A DNA stretch of 64,000 bases, from assembly GCA_001599595.1 (NCBI GenBank), contig BCHH01000020.1:1-64000 (forward strand), written 5' to 3'. The stretch is from Beverwykella pulmonaria. Lineage: Eukaryota; Ascomycota; Dothideomycetes; Pleosporales; Melanommataceae. The position numbers and the translations under genes were made by a program. Under the pieces are notes generated by a model. The model ran no database searches, was not told where the DNA came from, and saw nothing but the letters and a program-made list of their open reading frames with translations. Shown here piece after piece: positions 20,601 through 32,661 of the stretch (position 1 is the first letter of the stretch; the number at the start of each line of letters is the position of its first letter).

Positions 20601-23592
20601 ATAGTCATGCTTATTTGTAACCTGCAGTTTCGGTGCAATCCGCTTAGGTTCCTTACTCATATCAAGTTAGCCACAGTGTTATATAACTACGGGAGTCAAT
20701 AACTTGTACATAGCAATCTACAGATGTTGCAACCACACTAAAAGCAGTTACTGCTCCTACACTGTCTCGATTGTGCCTAATCTAGATTCCCTAGATCCTG
20801 TTATAGTTCCACGTGTAAGACTTTTCGCGTGTTTTTGCGGCTGTAAATGATTTCAGCGTGATTGGTAGGCCATATTGCTGAACGACCAAATGATGGGTCG
20901 TCACGATATTTAGCCTTCATGTTCATATCCATGCTCATATTGCGTCCCCAGGCATCATTTGCACCTGTTGCTGCCTAAAATGAAAAACTGCTGCTGCTCA
21001 CAAAGAAAATCTCGCGAGTGTACTGTCTTGCCTTCTTTCTTGTCCAAATTTCAATTCTTTCAGACTTAAATCTCAGTCTCAATCATGGACCTTTCATTCA
21101 ATATTCCGAGAGCAGGGTCGCTCTCATAAACTAGCGCACACATTGTCAGTTTTCGATACAGTTGTTTGGTTAGCCACCTGGAGCCATTGGATGGTGGAAG
21201 GCATGAATACGGTTTCTGACAACTAGATGAACCCCTCGCTGCTTGTAAAATGTCGTTAGTTTCGACTAGCTTGCTTAGCTAAGCCCAATGCCGCGAGATT
21301 TGTAACTACGGGACTATTGTAGGGCAAGACGCGTAACGCGGTGCACTCTGTCAGCTTAAAACTAGACCAGAGTCAAACGCTGTCGGATAATCCCCGGATC
21401 GATTTGTCTTCGGGCGTTGGCAACAGGACTGGTCTGCTTCTACACTGAGAAACTAACAAGTACTATCTAAGTAAACGTCATTCTCATGGTTTACTTCAGC
21501 CGGAACAAGACGACAGCCATTTTGAATTCGATGGGCCAATTTTTGTGAGCTTTAACGATTGAGTAAAAGTTGTGGCAACGGAGGAAGACTACAACAACCT
21601 TCGACAACGTCTCCTCCAAAATCATCTCGACTTACGCGAAGAGCTTCTGATCGGATGGCGGAGTCGTCTACGGCAGCTCAGCGGGGCTCGAAGGCAGCAG
21701 GATGTGCTGATGTGATGTTTGGTAGGTTTTTGACGAAGTCATAATACGACAATTGCACTGCATTGCGAGCATGCACAATGGATATTGTTCGAAAATGGCC
21801 ATGGAGTAGTAGTGGAGGTACCAATAGGCTTCAAGCACGGCCACAAACCAGCTGGATACACTAGTTCAGAAGTAGAGTGGGGACGCGTTGAGGATGAAGA
21901 GGATGAATATAGATATTCCAGGGTCAGGGCACGGCAGGATCGCTCCTACTCGTGCGGGGAAGCTACAAAGCACTACGTCATGTTTACCGCGCTAGTGCTC
22001 TGAGCACCAGGAGCCCCCTATTCAGCGGGCACGGCGGGCAGAAGGTGTGGAGCATCCTGCTATTCGGAAGATGCAAGTCGCCTTACAAAATTCAATCACA
22101 CAAGGCGAGCTAGAAAGACCGGGGTATGACTGGAAGAAGGGCACTCCTCACCGGTGAACACTTCCAGCTGAGTTTGGCTTCTACACACTGGTCCTTCAGG
22201 CCCCTCCAGAAAAGCTGGCCCCTGAAGGGCACCACAAGCCCCCAAAGGAAAATACGGAAGAGAGAGATAATCACCGAAATGTCCCCAAGAGCTAGTACGG
22301 TCGATGTTATCACCACGTCACCCGAGCTGAAACAGGTTGAAATCCGAATCGGGGACCCGTTTCAGGGCTGTATTGAAAGAACATCTCCCTAAAACTCTTT
22401 AGGTCTGTCAATACTGATCTGTACATTCTCACGACTCAAGGGGCCACGAATACGATCTTATTCGAGGACGGTAAATGCCACCTCGACAGCTTCCTTTCCG
22501 TCTACGCTAGTCGCATGCGTTCGTCTGCATTCCTTAATCTTACTGTAAGTACTCAGCTAGCTCATTCCCTTGACAACCCATCCTGTCTCATCTGAGTCCT
22601 ATCTACGACGTGGAAGCCTGCAGTGGGCATGGAGATATGGTGCCCCTCGAGAGTGAGCTCGACATGGTTAATATCACCGCACTTTAGGACGACATGGGTC
22701 AAAGTCTCACCGTTCCCGCAAACATCCATCGTCGCCTGCTTTTATGTAAGGCCACCATTTCACACGTTCCAAAAACGCCCAACCCTGACTAGCCGGCAAA
22801 TTCCCCAGTTTTGATAGATGTGGTATAAGGATTAGTAGAATAGTAACCAAGTTATGTAATGGCGGATTGGAAACGTTCTATATTAGCTTTTGTTGACAAC
22901 CGTGGAAAGGGCTGGGCTGCGGAACTATATGTGTAAGTGATATTGAAAGGTCATGAATGTAACTTGTACGGGAGGTCGCCACTACATGCAAGGAAGGCGG
23001 CCGATCTGCTCCTGCCACACCCTTATCGAGAACGCCTTAGTTTTTGCAGTACGTGTGGATGCAGGATTTTGCGACGTGCGTGGTTGCCAACAGTAGCATT
23101 TAATATGGCCAGTACGGTGGGTGCTGGGAGACTTTGAGCAAAGCCTTTACTTACTCTTTAATTTGGGGCCTTGCATGGGCGTAAAACTGGGCACTTGGAG
23201 AGAGGTTACTGCGGGAATTAAACGGGACTTGTTACTAGCTAGCTAGGAATAGGCCTGCCCCGTACTCGAAATTCATTATAGCACTCTTCCATAATCATAC
23301 ATCCGTCCATCGCTAAGAGACATATCAAACATGACCAGGTCGAGAGACGCATTAGAAATATTCATTTTTCAGAAAAGGGCTCATATGCCAATATTCCAGC
23401 CCATTATTTTCAGACAAGCATGCAATGGTATAACATGCGCCGTCAAGAAGCTGTAGCCTTTGTGTACCATTAACGGAGATGCTGCAACCGATTGCGCATG
23501 AGGAAGTGATTCTGAGCTTTTCTTTTCTTTTTCTTCTTTATTCGTTTGTGCACCTAATTCGAAGTCGCGCTGAAGGTGCTTTTAGGTAGCCA
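20601..23592. other. 3-kb region of scattered ORFs, probable relic DNA
   Basis: No intact gene found. Two plus-strand pieces look protein-coding in composition: about 22400-22540 (reads VNTDLYILTTQGATNTILFE) and about 22600-22740 (IYDVEACSGHGDMVPLESEL, interrupted by a stop). They may be parts of one dead gene of unknown family. Near 22990-23035 the sequence shares a short stretch with 10240-10280, a possible shared repeat. The rest shows nothing I can support. Confidence 0.35.
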
Positions 23593-24471
23593 CTAGGTTT
23601 TTGTAGGGTTGTCGGTCGGCGGTGGAATGGTCTTTGATGGATCTATCGATGTAGTCTCTAGCACTGGGACATATCCATATGTCGTTGCATCGGCCGGCCC
23701 GGGGCAGCCCGGGTCCTCAAATTCTTCTGCACAAGCGATGTGGACGTACATTGCTCCCAAGCTCAAATTCTGCGCCTTTCCCGGCCAGTACCTCTCTGAG
23801 TAACCCCACCACCCATTGTTATTATCATTGAAACAGATAGCCATTGAGCAGTGAAGCTTGTCAGAGGATGGTCCTGGCTCCCAATGATAGCTTCGTACGA
23901 GGAAGGAGGTCCTATATCCTCCCTGTGTGTAGAAGAGTTGAGAGCGCCCCTGATAGCTTGGATTTTCCCATGTTTGCATTTTGAAGCTCATTATTGGCTT
24001 TGATGACGCTGTTGATGAAGCGGTTGACGACGCGCTAGACCTATCTCAGCTTTTGTACGTTGTATCCATTGAACTTACTAACACCAAAGTGGAAGTCGCA
24101 TTATTGCGAGAATGCCTGGTACCGCCTACGGCGCCTCCTACTATTGCAACGATAGCAATAAGCGCGACAAAAGTAATCAGGAAAAAAGTCCTTCTCTTCA
24201 ATACAAAAGTTCGTGGGTGTTTCGGCCGCTCGGTCTGTGGCGCCTTCTGTTCCGAGGGACCGATCTCGACAGCTCTTGGGTCTTCTGAGCTGACGGGATA
24301 TACTCCTGTAGGTTCTGGTAAACGCCCATGATTGACATATACCTCTGGACTGTCAGAAACAACAATTGGAGCGTCGCTGCCGTCGCGTGCAACTAAGAGG
24401 CCTTCTTCGAGCCCATTCGTAAGGCCGGTTTTTTTCAGTGTCGGTTCACTGCTGCTTAGATCTTCTGGCAT
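23593..24471 (-). CDS. Type II single-pass membrane protein, unknown extracellular domain
   Basis: Two exons. Exon 1 starts at 24471: about 96 hydrophilic residues, then TFFLITFVALIAIVAIVGGA as the transmembrane segment, followed by a predicted N-glycosylation site (NAT). The second exon ends at the stop at 23593. It holds a Ser/Thr linker and a globular domain with four Cys and many aromatics (for example YHWEPGPSSDKLHCSMAICF and GWWGYSERYWPG). The intron lies within about 24079-24008; two splice choices keep frame (donor GTTAGT with acceptor TCTAG, or donor GTAAGT with a downstream AAG), so about 20 linker residues are uncertain. No known family recognised. The architecture is common among fungal lineage-specific cell-surface proteins. 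Confidence 0.7.
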
Positions 24472-25730
24472 AATTGATTGTGACTTGGTTATTCGAAGTC
24501 ATTCGAGCAAAATATAATAAAGACGAAAGGTAGTTTAGGGAATGGTATACGGGACGGGGTAGTAAGATTTTGGATCAAATGTATTTAGAAATTTAAGAAA
24601 ACGAGGGGCGTTCTTGTGTAACTTGATTTAGTCCCTCGGAGATGGTGCAGCTGAAGGCTTGAAGATTGATAACTTAATAAATGGTGCGGCTGAAACGAAC
24701 TGCCATTAGGAGAAAATAATCAACACCTTTGCCAATTAACATCAGCTTCTTGGAGCCACAACATACGCTGGCGAATTAGGATTATATTCGAATATATTAC
24801 AAAGGTACGCCTCATGTTGCCTGATCAGCGTTACACCAACGTGTGCGAATTTTCCTTGTGTACCAGGCAACAATGTCAAAAGAGCTGCTAGATAGGGAAA
24901 ATGCCGGTTCGTCTTGGCCTTATATACTACTTATTGTCAATACACTACCCGATATACTTAACCAATAATATGTTGGCATAACTGATCTCAACACGCAGTG
25001 TAACTCTCGCCCTCATCATTTTTGCCCCCGACCTACAGGTGCTAAATCAAGCCGAGGAGGTTGGGTAATTTTACTCTCGCACTAGGCTTTTTGACGATTT
25101 CCAATATATCTGAAGATAATTTTCCATCCGGAGACTCACCTACTGAAGGGCTTGATTTTTCCATAAGCTTTCTGGGAATGTAATATGCATGCCAGGTGCG
25201 GTATGTCCTCTCTATTCTACGAATTGTGGCTCCGATTAGTATAGGTAGATACTTGGTACCCGTAAAATGAAAGAATCTATCTCATGGTTTGTTTGATACC
25301 GAATATCTGATGTGGCAGCCATCTTTATACACTATATTACTATGCGCACTTCTTCCTGCTCTGTTTTAGCCTTAAGCTCCTGTAAAATTACTTCTTGCAG
25401 CCCGATGGCAAAACTTCTACGAAGCAAAGAAAGTATGTGGAGAATAAACTAGTTGTTCACTGAATTGTAATTGTATCAAAGCTCGTCTACAACTTATGTT
25501 CTAAGTGATACGAGAACACGATTCCAAGTACTCTCCAAGATTGACCTTGGTAATATATTTAGCAGGAGACGTATATGGTGGGGAGATAATCGTGGGGTGC
25601 AATTGTGGGCCGTAGCCAGTAGGGCATAATTAGTAACGTTGTCACTGAGTTTCCATGTGCCAAAAGAAGCGGGCCCTCAGGGTGTAAGATTGTAGATAAA
25701 ATATGATGATATTGTATATGCCATCTAGCT
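24472..25730. other. AT-rich intergenic region
   Basis: 1.26 kb, AT-rich, with no supported ORF, RNA gene or inverted repeat. It separates two genes on the minus strand and includes the promoter of the gene ending at 24471. Confidence 0.5.
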
Positions 25731-26339
25731 CTATTTCCTTCCCGCCTCTTCCTCTATTCCTTTGCCCTTCTCGATTTCCCAGTCCTGCCGTATAATGCTA
25801 TACATTAGCACGTCCATACTCCGCCCATGTTTCCACACCGCACGCCTTAACCGACCCTCATATGCAAACCCTGTCTTCTTTATGACCCGCTCACTTGCCT
25901 CATTCTCCGCAAATAGCCCAACAAAAATTCTTTCACACACCAAGTTATGAAACCCCCAGCCCACTAACGCCTTAACCGCCTCTGTCATAATGCCACGACC
26001 CCAAAACTCCTCTCCCAGCCAATACCCCAATTCCCAGTTTCGGGAATACACATCTTCTTGTTGCGTTAAACCGATGCCGCCGATTACGGCGTCGGTGGTC
26101 GGCTCCGTAAGAGCGAATTGTGTCAGAGGGTTGAGGGTGGAACAGTGTAGGATCCAGGATTCGGCGTCGGAGAGAGAATATGGGGAGGGGAAGATATTGC
26201 GTAGGAATCGAGGAATGGAAGGGTTATTAGCAACTTGTGCCAGTGTTGGTGCGTCAGATAAGTTGTAGGGACGAACGTTAGATTTCCTGAGCGACAGGAT
26301 AGGATTGGGTTTGGCGATAGAATTGGTTGACGTGGACAT
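25731..26339 (-). CDS. GNAT N-acetyltransferase, RimJ/RimL-like
   Basis: Single-exon 202-aa acetyl-CoA-dependent acetyltransferase of the GNAT_3 (RimJ/RimL) type, which acetylates protein N-termini or small amines; the substrate is unknown. Landmarks: VRPYNLSDAPTLAQVANNP at the N-terminus, IGGIGLTQQEDVYSRNWELG, YWLGEEFWGRGIMTEAVKAL covering the acetyl-CoA-binding Q/RxxGxG-like loop (WGRGIMTEA), and the C-terminal ANEASERVIKKTGFAYEGRL typical of the family. Length is normal and the start codon is clear. Confidence 0.88.
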   Translation of the reverse strand: MSTSTNSIAKPNPILSLRKSNVRPYNLSDAPTLAQVANNPSIPRFLRNIFPSPYSLSDAESWILHCSTLNPLTQFALTEPTTDAVIGGIGLTQQEDVYSRNWELGYWLGEEFWGRGIMTEAVKALVGWGFHNLVCERIFVGLFAENEASERVIKKTGFAYEGRLRRAVWKHGRSMDVLMYSIIRQDWEIEKGKGIEEEAGRK

Positions 26340-26879
26340 AATTAGTGGATTTTATTCATGTGTAGGTTCTGAAGTGAGGAGGGTGAAATGTTGGCTGGAT
26401 GAATGGATACTGAGAGAAATCATCCAAGCTACTGAGTCATCGAATGGCACGTGATGTAACGTATCGTCTTCTCGTACCTTATTAGCCTACTTGCTGAGGC
26501 TGTGCTGCTGATGAGCTACCTAAGCGGTTGAGGCCCACGCTAACATGTGAATCCAACGCCTCTGACCTATCCCTTGCTTCAAATTTAACTGTGCACTTTT
26601 AATTCTACTCTGGCCCAAAATTTTGCGACCCCAAGCGAGTCGCTATCACCAAAACTCACCAAAAAACATAGATTTTAATTTTAAATATCTTTAAAAATAC
26701 TGGAGAATAAATGATAAATCTTCAGTGTCGTGCGAAAGGGACAGGTACAGCCTGGGGTATATGTATTGTATAATTGATAAGGTTCCTCTGCGAGGTTCCT
26801 TCTATGTGTATCTACACTAGTCCCAGGGTTTCTAACTTAATGGCAATGTAACTGGTTTGAGACCTCGATAACTGCGTCC
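26340..26879. other. Intergenic region between GNAT and dienelactone hydrolase genes
   Basis: 540 bp with a CACGTGATG site near 26449 and a short A/T-rich tract at 26650-26710. No gene seen. It should include the GNAT promoter and the 3' end of the hydrolase gene. Confidence 0.45.
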
Positions 26880-27845
26880 CTACAGCCACGCATCAAACCA
26901 TCTGACTGCCTGAACAAACGAAGATTCCTTTGCATACTTCTGTCTTGGGATGTTAAGATCCACTCGGACCGCAAAACCATGCGGAGCACCAGAGTACAAA
27001 GTGGACTGATACGTCACATTTTTGGCTGTTAGAATATCCTCGGCGCTACGTCTAAGGGTGGAATTGAAGGCGCCATCAAGTTCTATATACATAGTCAATA
27101 AGTGAAGACCAAAAGCGTTGGTTCATCGGCTTACCTCCAGCTGCGATGCTAATAGGTCCCGCAATGCCTTGAATCTCTGTGGCTTCCAAGCTACTTGGGT
27201 GCGCAATGAAACCAACATCAATGCCTTTGCCTTGCACCAGAAATCGAGGAACGTATTTTCCACCAAAGCAGTAGCCCACACCTCCAATCTTTCGTACACC
27301 GAGCTCGCTGCGCATGTAAGTGATTGTTGATGCAATGATTGAGTCAATTTCAGCAGTTGGATGCCTTGTGCGCCACTCAGTCAGGTTAAGAGTCCTTTCT
27401 GGAGAGCTCACTGGCACGGCATCGCCCTTGAATAGATCGGGGAAGATAACCAAGTAGCCTGCACGAGCCAGGGAATCCGCAAGGCTTGTCGAATTTTAGT
27501 TGTGTGGTCTTTTAATATTTCCAGCATGATTTGCTTACAGCTTGTTCTGCAGAAGAGGCACTCCGTAGATATCCGAGACGAAGAGGATCGCATTACTGGC
27601 ATTGGCGCTTTTGTCTTCAGGATATGAGTGGTATGTATTTACTATCGCGCGTCAGTGTGCTGTGAACAAAATCTTGGTCGATCGGATCAATTGGGAATGT
27701 ATATACTTCCGCTGATATTTTTGAACTCTCCAACCGGCGTCCCGTCATTGCTCACTGCCGGGCAAGAAGCCACGGGTTTCTTCGCTAGAGCAGTCGTAAT
27801 TCCTACCAGCGCAACCGTAATCAACCTTGTCAAATAAATAGCCAT
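26880..27845 (-). CDS. Secreted dienelactone hydrolase family protein
   Basis: Alpha/beta hydrolase of the dienelactone hydrolase family; natural substrate uncertain. Exons 27845-27707, 27641-27539, 27484-27135 and 27082-26880 give 264 aa with consistent phases. A signal peptide (MAIYLTRLITVALVGITTALA) implies export, unlike most cytosolic family members. The nucleophile Cys is in GVGYCFGGKY, the catalytic His in SGAPHGFAVR, and the acidic residue probably in the ELDGAF segment. AILFVSDIYGVPLLQNK and ADSLARAGYLVIFPDLFKGD are family hallmarks. Confidence 0.88.
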
Positions 27846-28679
27846 CTTACGAAAGATATGACCAAATCTTGCTGTTCAATGTTAGTCGGTGGGGGAACAA
27901 TGACAGGCAATCAGCCTTCGGGGCAACGTGGACGATTTATCAATCAAAAATTGCGCACGCCCTGTACGCCTAGTACGCTACTACTTGATATTGACTACAT
28001 CGGGTATAGCATGTACGAGGAATGTAGAGTGGTTAATTACGACATGCTTGGCAAGTACGAATCTTCAATTCCGTTTCATGTTAAATGCGGGGTTAAAGTC
28101 GGAGATCTGCCGGGCTAGTACAAACATGATCGCTCTTACGTACAGTTCTCGTAGCAAATTTCTGTCTCAAAGATACCTTCTCCTGTTCGTGGCAGACTGT
28201 ACTCCTTGCAGTGGTTAATTGATAGTCATGAACATCTTCTGACATCTTAGCACCTTCCCAAGTTTCTAAACTCGGCTCTTTCTTGTCAACATGTAAACAC
28301 CTCTTGCTACTACTTTGTGAAGGAAGCAAACAACAAACGACGACCGCTGGACATTTTGGGGTATATCTCGTACGCCAAGAAAAGGTGGGAACGGTAGATG
28401 GAAACCTAGGTACATAAACTCTGTTGTAACTTTTCAATCTGGAAGCGTAAAAGTAGTCTACGAGCAAAAGCCGACATGGATGGTACAGTACTCGGTGTGC
28501 GTGCTAGCAAAATGCAGTATACCGTGATCGAGCCCTAACCTGATCAGGCGCCAAGCGTCCAAAATTGCTGCCGCCATAGTCGAAGCATCAAAAGGGCTTA
28601 GTGAGAGAGCGAGGCTGTTATCATGATCCCGCCAGAAATCTACAGCTTCAATTATAAGCACATGAGACTCTTGATACAA
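27846..28679. other. Intergenic region without supported gene
   Basis: About 830 bp upstream of the hydrolase gene. Minus-strand ORFs (28093-28467, 28458-28679) show no recognisable domain. The hydrolase promoter should be at the left end. Confidence 0.4.
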
Positions 28680-29130
28680 ATTCTAACTATCGCGCGATTT
28701 GCGTTGAAGCACGGTTACGTTTGGTCACGTTGGTAAGGGTCTTACCATCAAGTCCCATATCCACGACTTGGATCTTGCGCGTCTGTGCATTTTTTGCTCC
28801 ACCATATGGAGAAGTTACCTCCATCCGAGTTCCTGCAGAACCTTTACATTTTCTATGAGAACGGTAAGGAGTTCTCTTGGCAAAAGGTTGCTAAAGGGGT
28901 TGGGAAATCGCTGCACGCAAAAGGCTTTCTCATAGATGCGACCGCAAAGGTGTTCACAGAAGCCAATTACGATGAACTGTTCGGTGAATCCGCTCCAGCG
29001 GTCATGGTCTTAATAGTTGGAGTCGTGCTGTAAGACTACATGAGTTGGGATGGGAGCCTAGAAAGAAGGGAATTTGAGAGAGCTTCAACAAGGATGAACT
29101 TCCACAGATACTAGCTGTAGAGAAGTAAGT
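28680..29130 (+). pseudogene. Relic of an NAD-dependent epimerase/dehydratase (atypical SDR)
   Basis: Pieces of the C-terminal half of an atypical SDR appear in order but in different frames: IARFALKHGYVWSR near 28690, KSHIHDLDLARLCIF near 28753, then an open stretch (28785-29033) with YIFYENGKEFSWQKVAKGVG and KSLHAKGFLIDATAKVFTEA, and finally LGWEPRKKGI near 29045. Frame changes and a stop after that segment, plus the absence of the Rossmann N-terminal domain, mark it as a dead fragment. Confidence 0.65.
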
Positions 29131-29880
29131 GATTGTATTAATTGTAAATCTCAAGTATTAACAATGCACAGTATCGGGAAGACGGTCGATGTGGAGGAAC
29201 GGTCTGGTAGCTTCTCCGGCACAAGAGCGCGACAAAGAATTTAGTCGAACTGTATGCAGACAACCCCCATCAAAGAGCAATGCAACAGTTATCAAGAGCC
29301 TCTTTTGCAAAAATGGCATGCGCTGCTGGCGTCGCAATATCCGTTTCGGAGCTCCGCTGATGTTTTACACGATCCCCCATCTGCTGTCCGTGCGGAGATT
29401 TCCATTGAGCCGCGTTCATGGAAGCCATCCCTAACCCCATCTAATCAATTTATAAATACACCCGGTCATACCATCCAATCACCTATCGCTACAGCCATCG
29501 TATTCGATGACTAACCTCCGACAATCAGCCCATCAGGAGCTAGGCTGAAACTTATACGGACCTCTCACAACTAAGCGATCGAGGAGAGCTCATTACAACG
29601 ACTTGGCTAAGCCATTATTCTGCTTGGTGACTAACGTTGATGCGTGTAAGGAGATGAAAGTGGCTGTTTTAGTGTTTTCTTTTACGTCAAATTCTACTTC
29701 TGGATGCGAATAACGAGCACCTGAGCGTCAGCTGGGAAGCTACGGATCCATATAAGTGAGTGTGATGGAAGGAATAGAAACCAGATCACACTACACTCTT
29801 CAACAGTCTAAGATTTACACACAGTCTTCTCTCTTCTTACATTCTTTCTACAACGACTTATTTCAAACAACATCTCCAAT
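29131..29880. promoter_or_regulatory. Upstream region of the chitosanase gene
   Basis: 750 bp with no supported ORF. CT-rich, CAA-rich sequence at 29785-29880 directly precedes the ATG, as expected for a fungal 5' leader. Confidence 0.45.
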
Positions 29881-30698
29881 ATGCGCGCCTCGACTTCCTT
29901 CGCCGTTCTGTTAGCCAGCCTCGCGACAGCGCGCGAAATCCCGGAAAATGTCAAAGCCTTCTACGATTCACACATTGTATGCATCTATTATATCTTCTCT
30001 CCACACTCACTAATGATACCCAGAACGGTGAATGTCCGAACCCCATCTCCATCCGCTATGACTCCGGGCAAGGCACGTCAGACACGGTGTACTGCAAAGA
30101 TGATGCCAGCGGCGCCGTCTACCTCAAAGACACCGGAAACGGCTATGCAGATGCCGACATCGACTGCGACGGCCTGAACGCCAGCGAGGGTGACTGCTTC
30201 AACGATCCCACCGGCCAGAGCCAGACAGCGTTCAAAGATCAAGTCCGGGCATTTGGTATTGATGATCTGGACGCCCATATTCACAATTATGTTGTGCTCG
30301 GTAACGATAACTCGGCTCAGGAGGGCGACGGCGGCCAGGCATTTGATCCGAAGTCTGTTGGCATTCAGCCACTCTCCGTTGTTGCTATTGTCTGCGGCGG
30401 CAACCTCTTCTATGGCGTCTGGGGTGATGTTAATGGCGGAAAGGCCACTGGCGAATCTAGCTTGAGTCTCGGAAAGATGTGCTTCCCTAACGAGGTGATT
30501 ACTGGCAATTCTGGACATGGAGGCCACGATGTTTTGTACATTGCTTTTGCAGGCGATGAGGCTGTGCCGGGGGCTAATGCGGCCTGGACTGGGACCAGCG
30601 AGGAATTCGAAGCGAGCTTGGCTGGTGTGGGCGATGCGCTTGTGGCGAAGCTGGGAGCTGGAGGCGCCAAGAGCCGAATCATGAGGGGCAAGCTGTGA
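29881..30698 (+). CDS. Secreted chitosanase, glycoside hydrolase family 75
   Basis: Endo-chitosanase that cleaves beta-1,4-linked glucosamine chains; acts outside the cell. Two exons (29881-29976 and 30024-30698, 47-bp intron) give 256 aa. Signal peptide MRASTSFAVLLASLATA. The GH75 core is clear: DDLDAHIHNYVVLGND, FDPKSVGIQPLSVVAIVCGG, LFYGVWGDVNGG (carrying the conserved acidic residue) and SLGKMCFPNEVITGNSGHGG followed by HDVLYIAFAG. Length is typical. Confidence 0.92.
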
Positions 30699-31062
30699 GT
30701 TAAGACTTGGTACGAAAATGTGGACCGGGAGTAACCTGTATGAATAGCAATAGCTGCAAGGCAGGAAACTGAGAACCGGCAACAGAGAAAACTGTAACCA
30801 AGGAGACGCCTGAATTATATATTTCTAGAATAGACATATATATACTACTACTTATAAAAACTATAAGAAAATTGTTGCATCGTGAGTCGCATATAGTCTT
30901 GAGTCTGGGTGCATTATTGCGTTAAAATTTGTGGAAACTCATATCTTTCCGGTACAGCCTACGCATCTCCCTTCGCCAGCGCCAACACATAATTTATCTC
31001 CTCTTGTGTCGGCATATTGACGATCATCATATAGAGCACGTCCTGAGTGAGCAGCCGTCCAA
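30699..31062. other. Convergent 3' region
   Basis: 364 bp between the chitosanase stop and the 3' end of the next minus-strand gene. AT-rich at 30815-30880; nothing else seen. Confidence 0.5.
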
Positions 31063-31709
31063 TCAACGTCCGTTTACGCTTCCTCTTCTCCTCTTCAGCG
31101 GAGGAAGTCCCCTCATCTGCTTCCGCTTATCCCTGATTCTCCGCTGCCTCTCCCTTTTACGCTTGCTTCGATCGACGGTTCCTCCAGTCAACAGTGCGCT
31201 AATCGAACCGCTGTTTGTGGGGTGATTCGGGTTGCTGTAACGGAAGGCGAACTTCTTCTCTTCTGGAATATTGAGCTTCGAGGCCAGGCTTTGGTATGCC
31301 TGTAACTTGATAAGCATCCATGATTGAAACGAAGCTTGCAACGATCCCCACTCACATATTTCGCCGCACTCCTCCTATCCAAGTAACCGGCTACAAGCTG
31401 AGAACTGCTCTTGAACGTCTTCGTCTTTTCCATCGCGGCTTCAAGCGCTGGACATATCAGTGGCGTCGCTTCGGGCAACTCCATCTCACCCTTCGAATTC
31501 CCGCTCGTCAGCTTGGACATTTTCATCTGTTCCTTGAACTTGGAGTCAGACGGTGTGATGGTCTTCAAGATTATGCCAGTTATCATGACCGGCTCACCGA
31601 AGGATTGTGCATCGGGCTTGTACGTTATAGGCATGCGGAATAGCCCGTGAGGACAGAATAGCTTGTTGTTAATCTGATCGAGGTAGTTGATTGTGATGTG
31701 GCTCCTACC
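31063..31709 (-). CDS. Conserved fungal protein of unknown function, 5' end missing or uncertain
   Basis: Two exons: about 31709-31356 and 31305-31063 (intron 31355-31306, GTGAGT..CAAG). The frame reads SHITINYLDQINNKLFCPHG before the ATG at 31634 and MPITYKPDAQSFGEPVMITG after it, so coding sequence appears to extend upstream of that ATG to a possible acceptor near 31709. No first exon was found, because a P450 relic begins 30 bp further upstream. The C-terminus is strongly basic (RSKRKRERQRRIRDKRKQMR), suggesting nucleic-acid or nuclear association. From the ATG it would encode 173 aa. It resembles a fungal protein family without known function; possibly a truncated gene. Confidence 0.55.
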
Positions 31710-31738
31710 AGTGCGCAGTATTGAAACTTTATCGATAT

Positions 31739-32210
31739 TTAGAACACCCCTCGACGTGCTACCTCAAATTTGTCGTTTCTTAAAGAGACCTTCGCTTCCG
31801 GATTCGGAATAACGCGAATATCCATAGCGATATCCTGTGGTCGTTCACTCCCCCCTCCAGAAAACTTCATATTGTACTCTATAAGGATCTTTGCAAACAC
31901 CATCTTGATCTCATAACTCGCGAAGAAGCGGCCGAGACAGGCGTGCGTACCAACTCCGCAGTGTAGTTGATCGGGGCCGGTAGAGACAAATTGTACGCCA
32001 TCGGTTGTGCACGATACCCGAACAAAGTATAGATGGACGCATAGCCAGTATTTACTCTCAGTTCCCGGAAGATATCGCAATTTAGAAAAGTGGAAGCCGT
32101 CGAAATCCAGTCGGTTTCATAAAATTCAGGGTCAAATGAGGAAGTAAGTGAAGTGACCGGGCGAGATGGTCGTACGGCCCCGAGGGCTGGGAAGACAGGT
32201 GCTTTAATTA
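31739..32210 (-). pseudogene. Cytochrome P450 relic, C-terminal part
   Basis: The last quarter of a P450 is recognisable: SFDPEFYETD then, in another frame, DFDGFHFSKLRYLPGTES, FVSTGPDQLHCGVGTHACLG with the haem-binding Cys, and GRFFASYEIKMVFAKILIEY. The frame change near 32125, the loss of all N-terminal regions and the adjacent repeat copy mark it as a pseudogene. Fungal P450s with this HACLGRFFA ending often belong to secondary-metabolism clusters. Confidence 0.7.
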
Positions 32211-32300
32211 GTGTAAGTCTAAGAAACCATACAGTCACGTGTATATGACATTGACTAATCAGTCCGTCATATATATATTAGCATACATATCCCCCACACC
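32205..32300. mobile_element. Diverged copy of the left-edge MITE-like repeat
   Basis: In the orientation opposite to bases 1-142, this segment shares GTGTAAG, a TCACGTG, an uninterrupted TGACTAATCAGTCCGTCA block and the TATATATAT arm start. Roughly three quarters of 58 aligned centre bases match. The second arm is degraded. It sits at the truncated 5' end of the P450 relic and may mark the break. Confidence 0.5.
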
Positions 32301-32661
32301 CTGCTTACAATTAATTTATCTTCATCGAACGCGGTGTTCGCGACACCCTGCGAATCCTGCGGAATGTGGACTAATGGTACCTTCAAAAATACGCTACGCA
32401 GTCGGCAACCTCGAATCCTATAAATCTCCTCCTAAACCTCTCTTACATTAGTAATAGTAGGTACTATGAAAGCTAGAGGTGGTATGGTTTTGGCTATGCA
32501 TTGAGTAGAATCATGCATTGGCTGCACCAAGATGGCACAGTTCTCTAGGCGCAGAGTCTAACTGGCCTAAATATAAAAACAAGGTATAATAACGACTTCA
32601 AGGCCAATATTTCAAAAATTTCCACCAACAGCAGTACGCACTGCATTGTATCCTAGCAACA

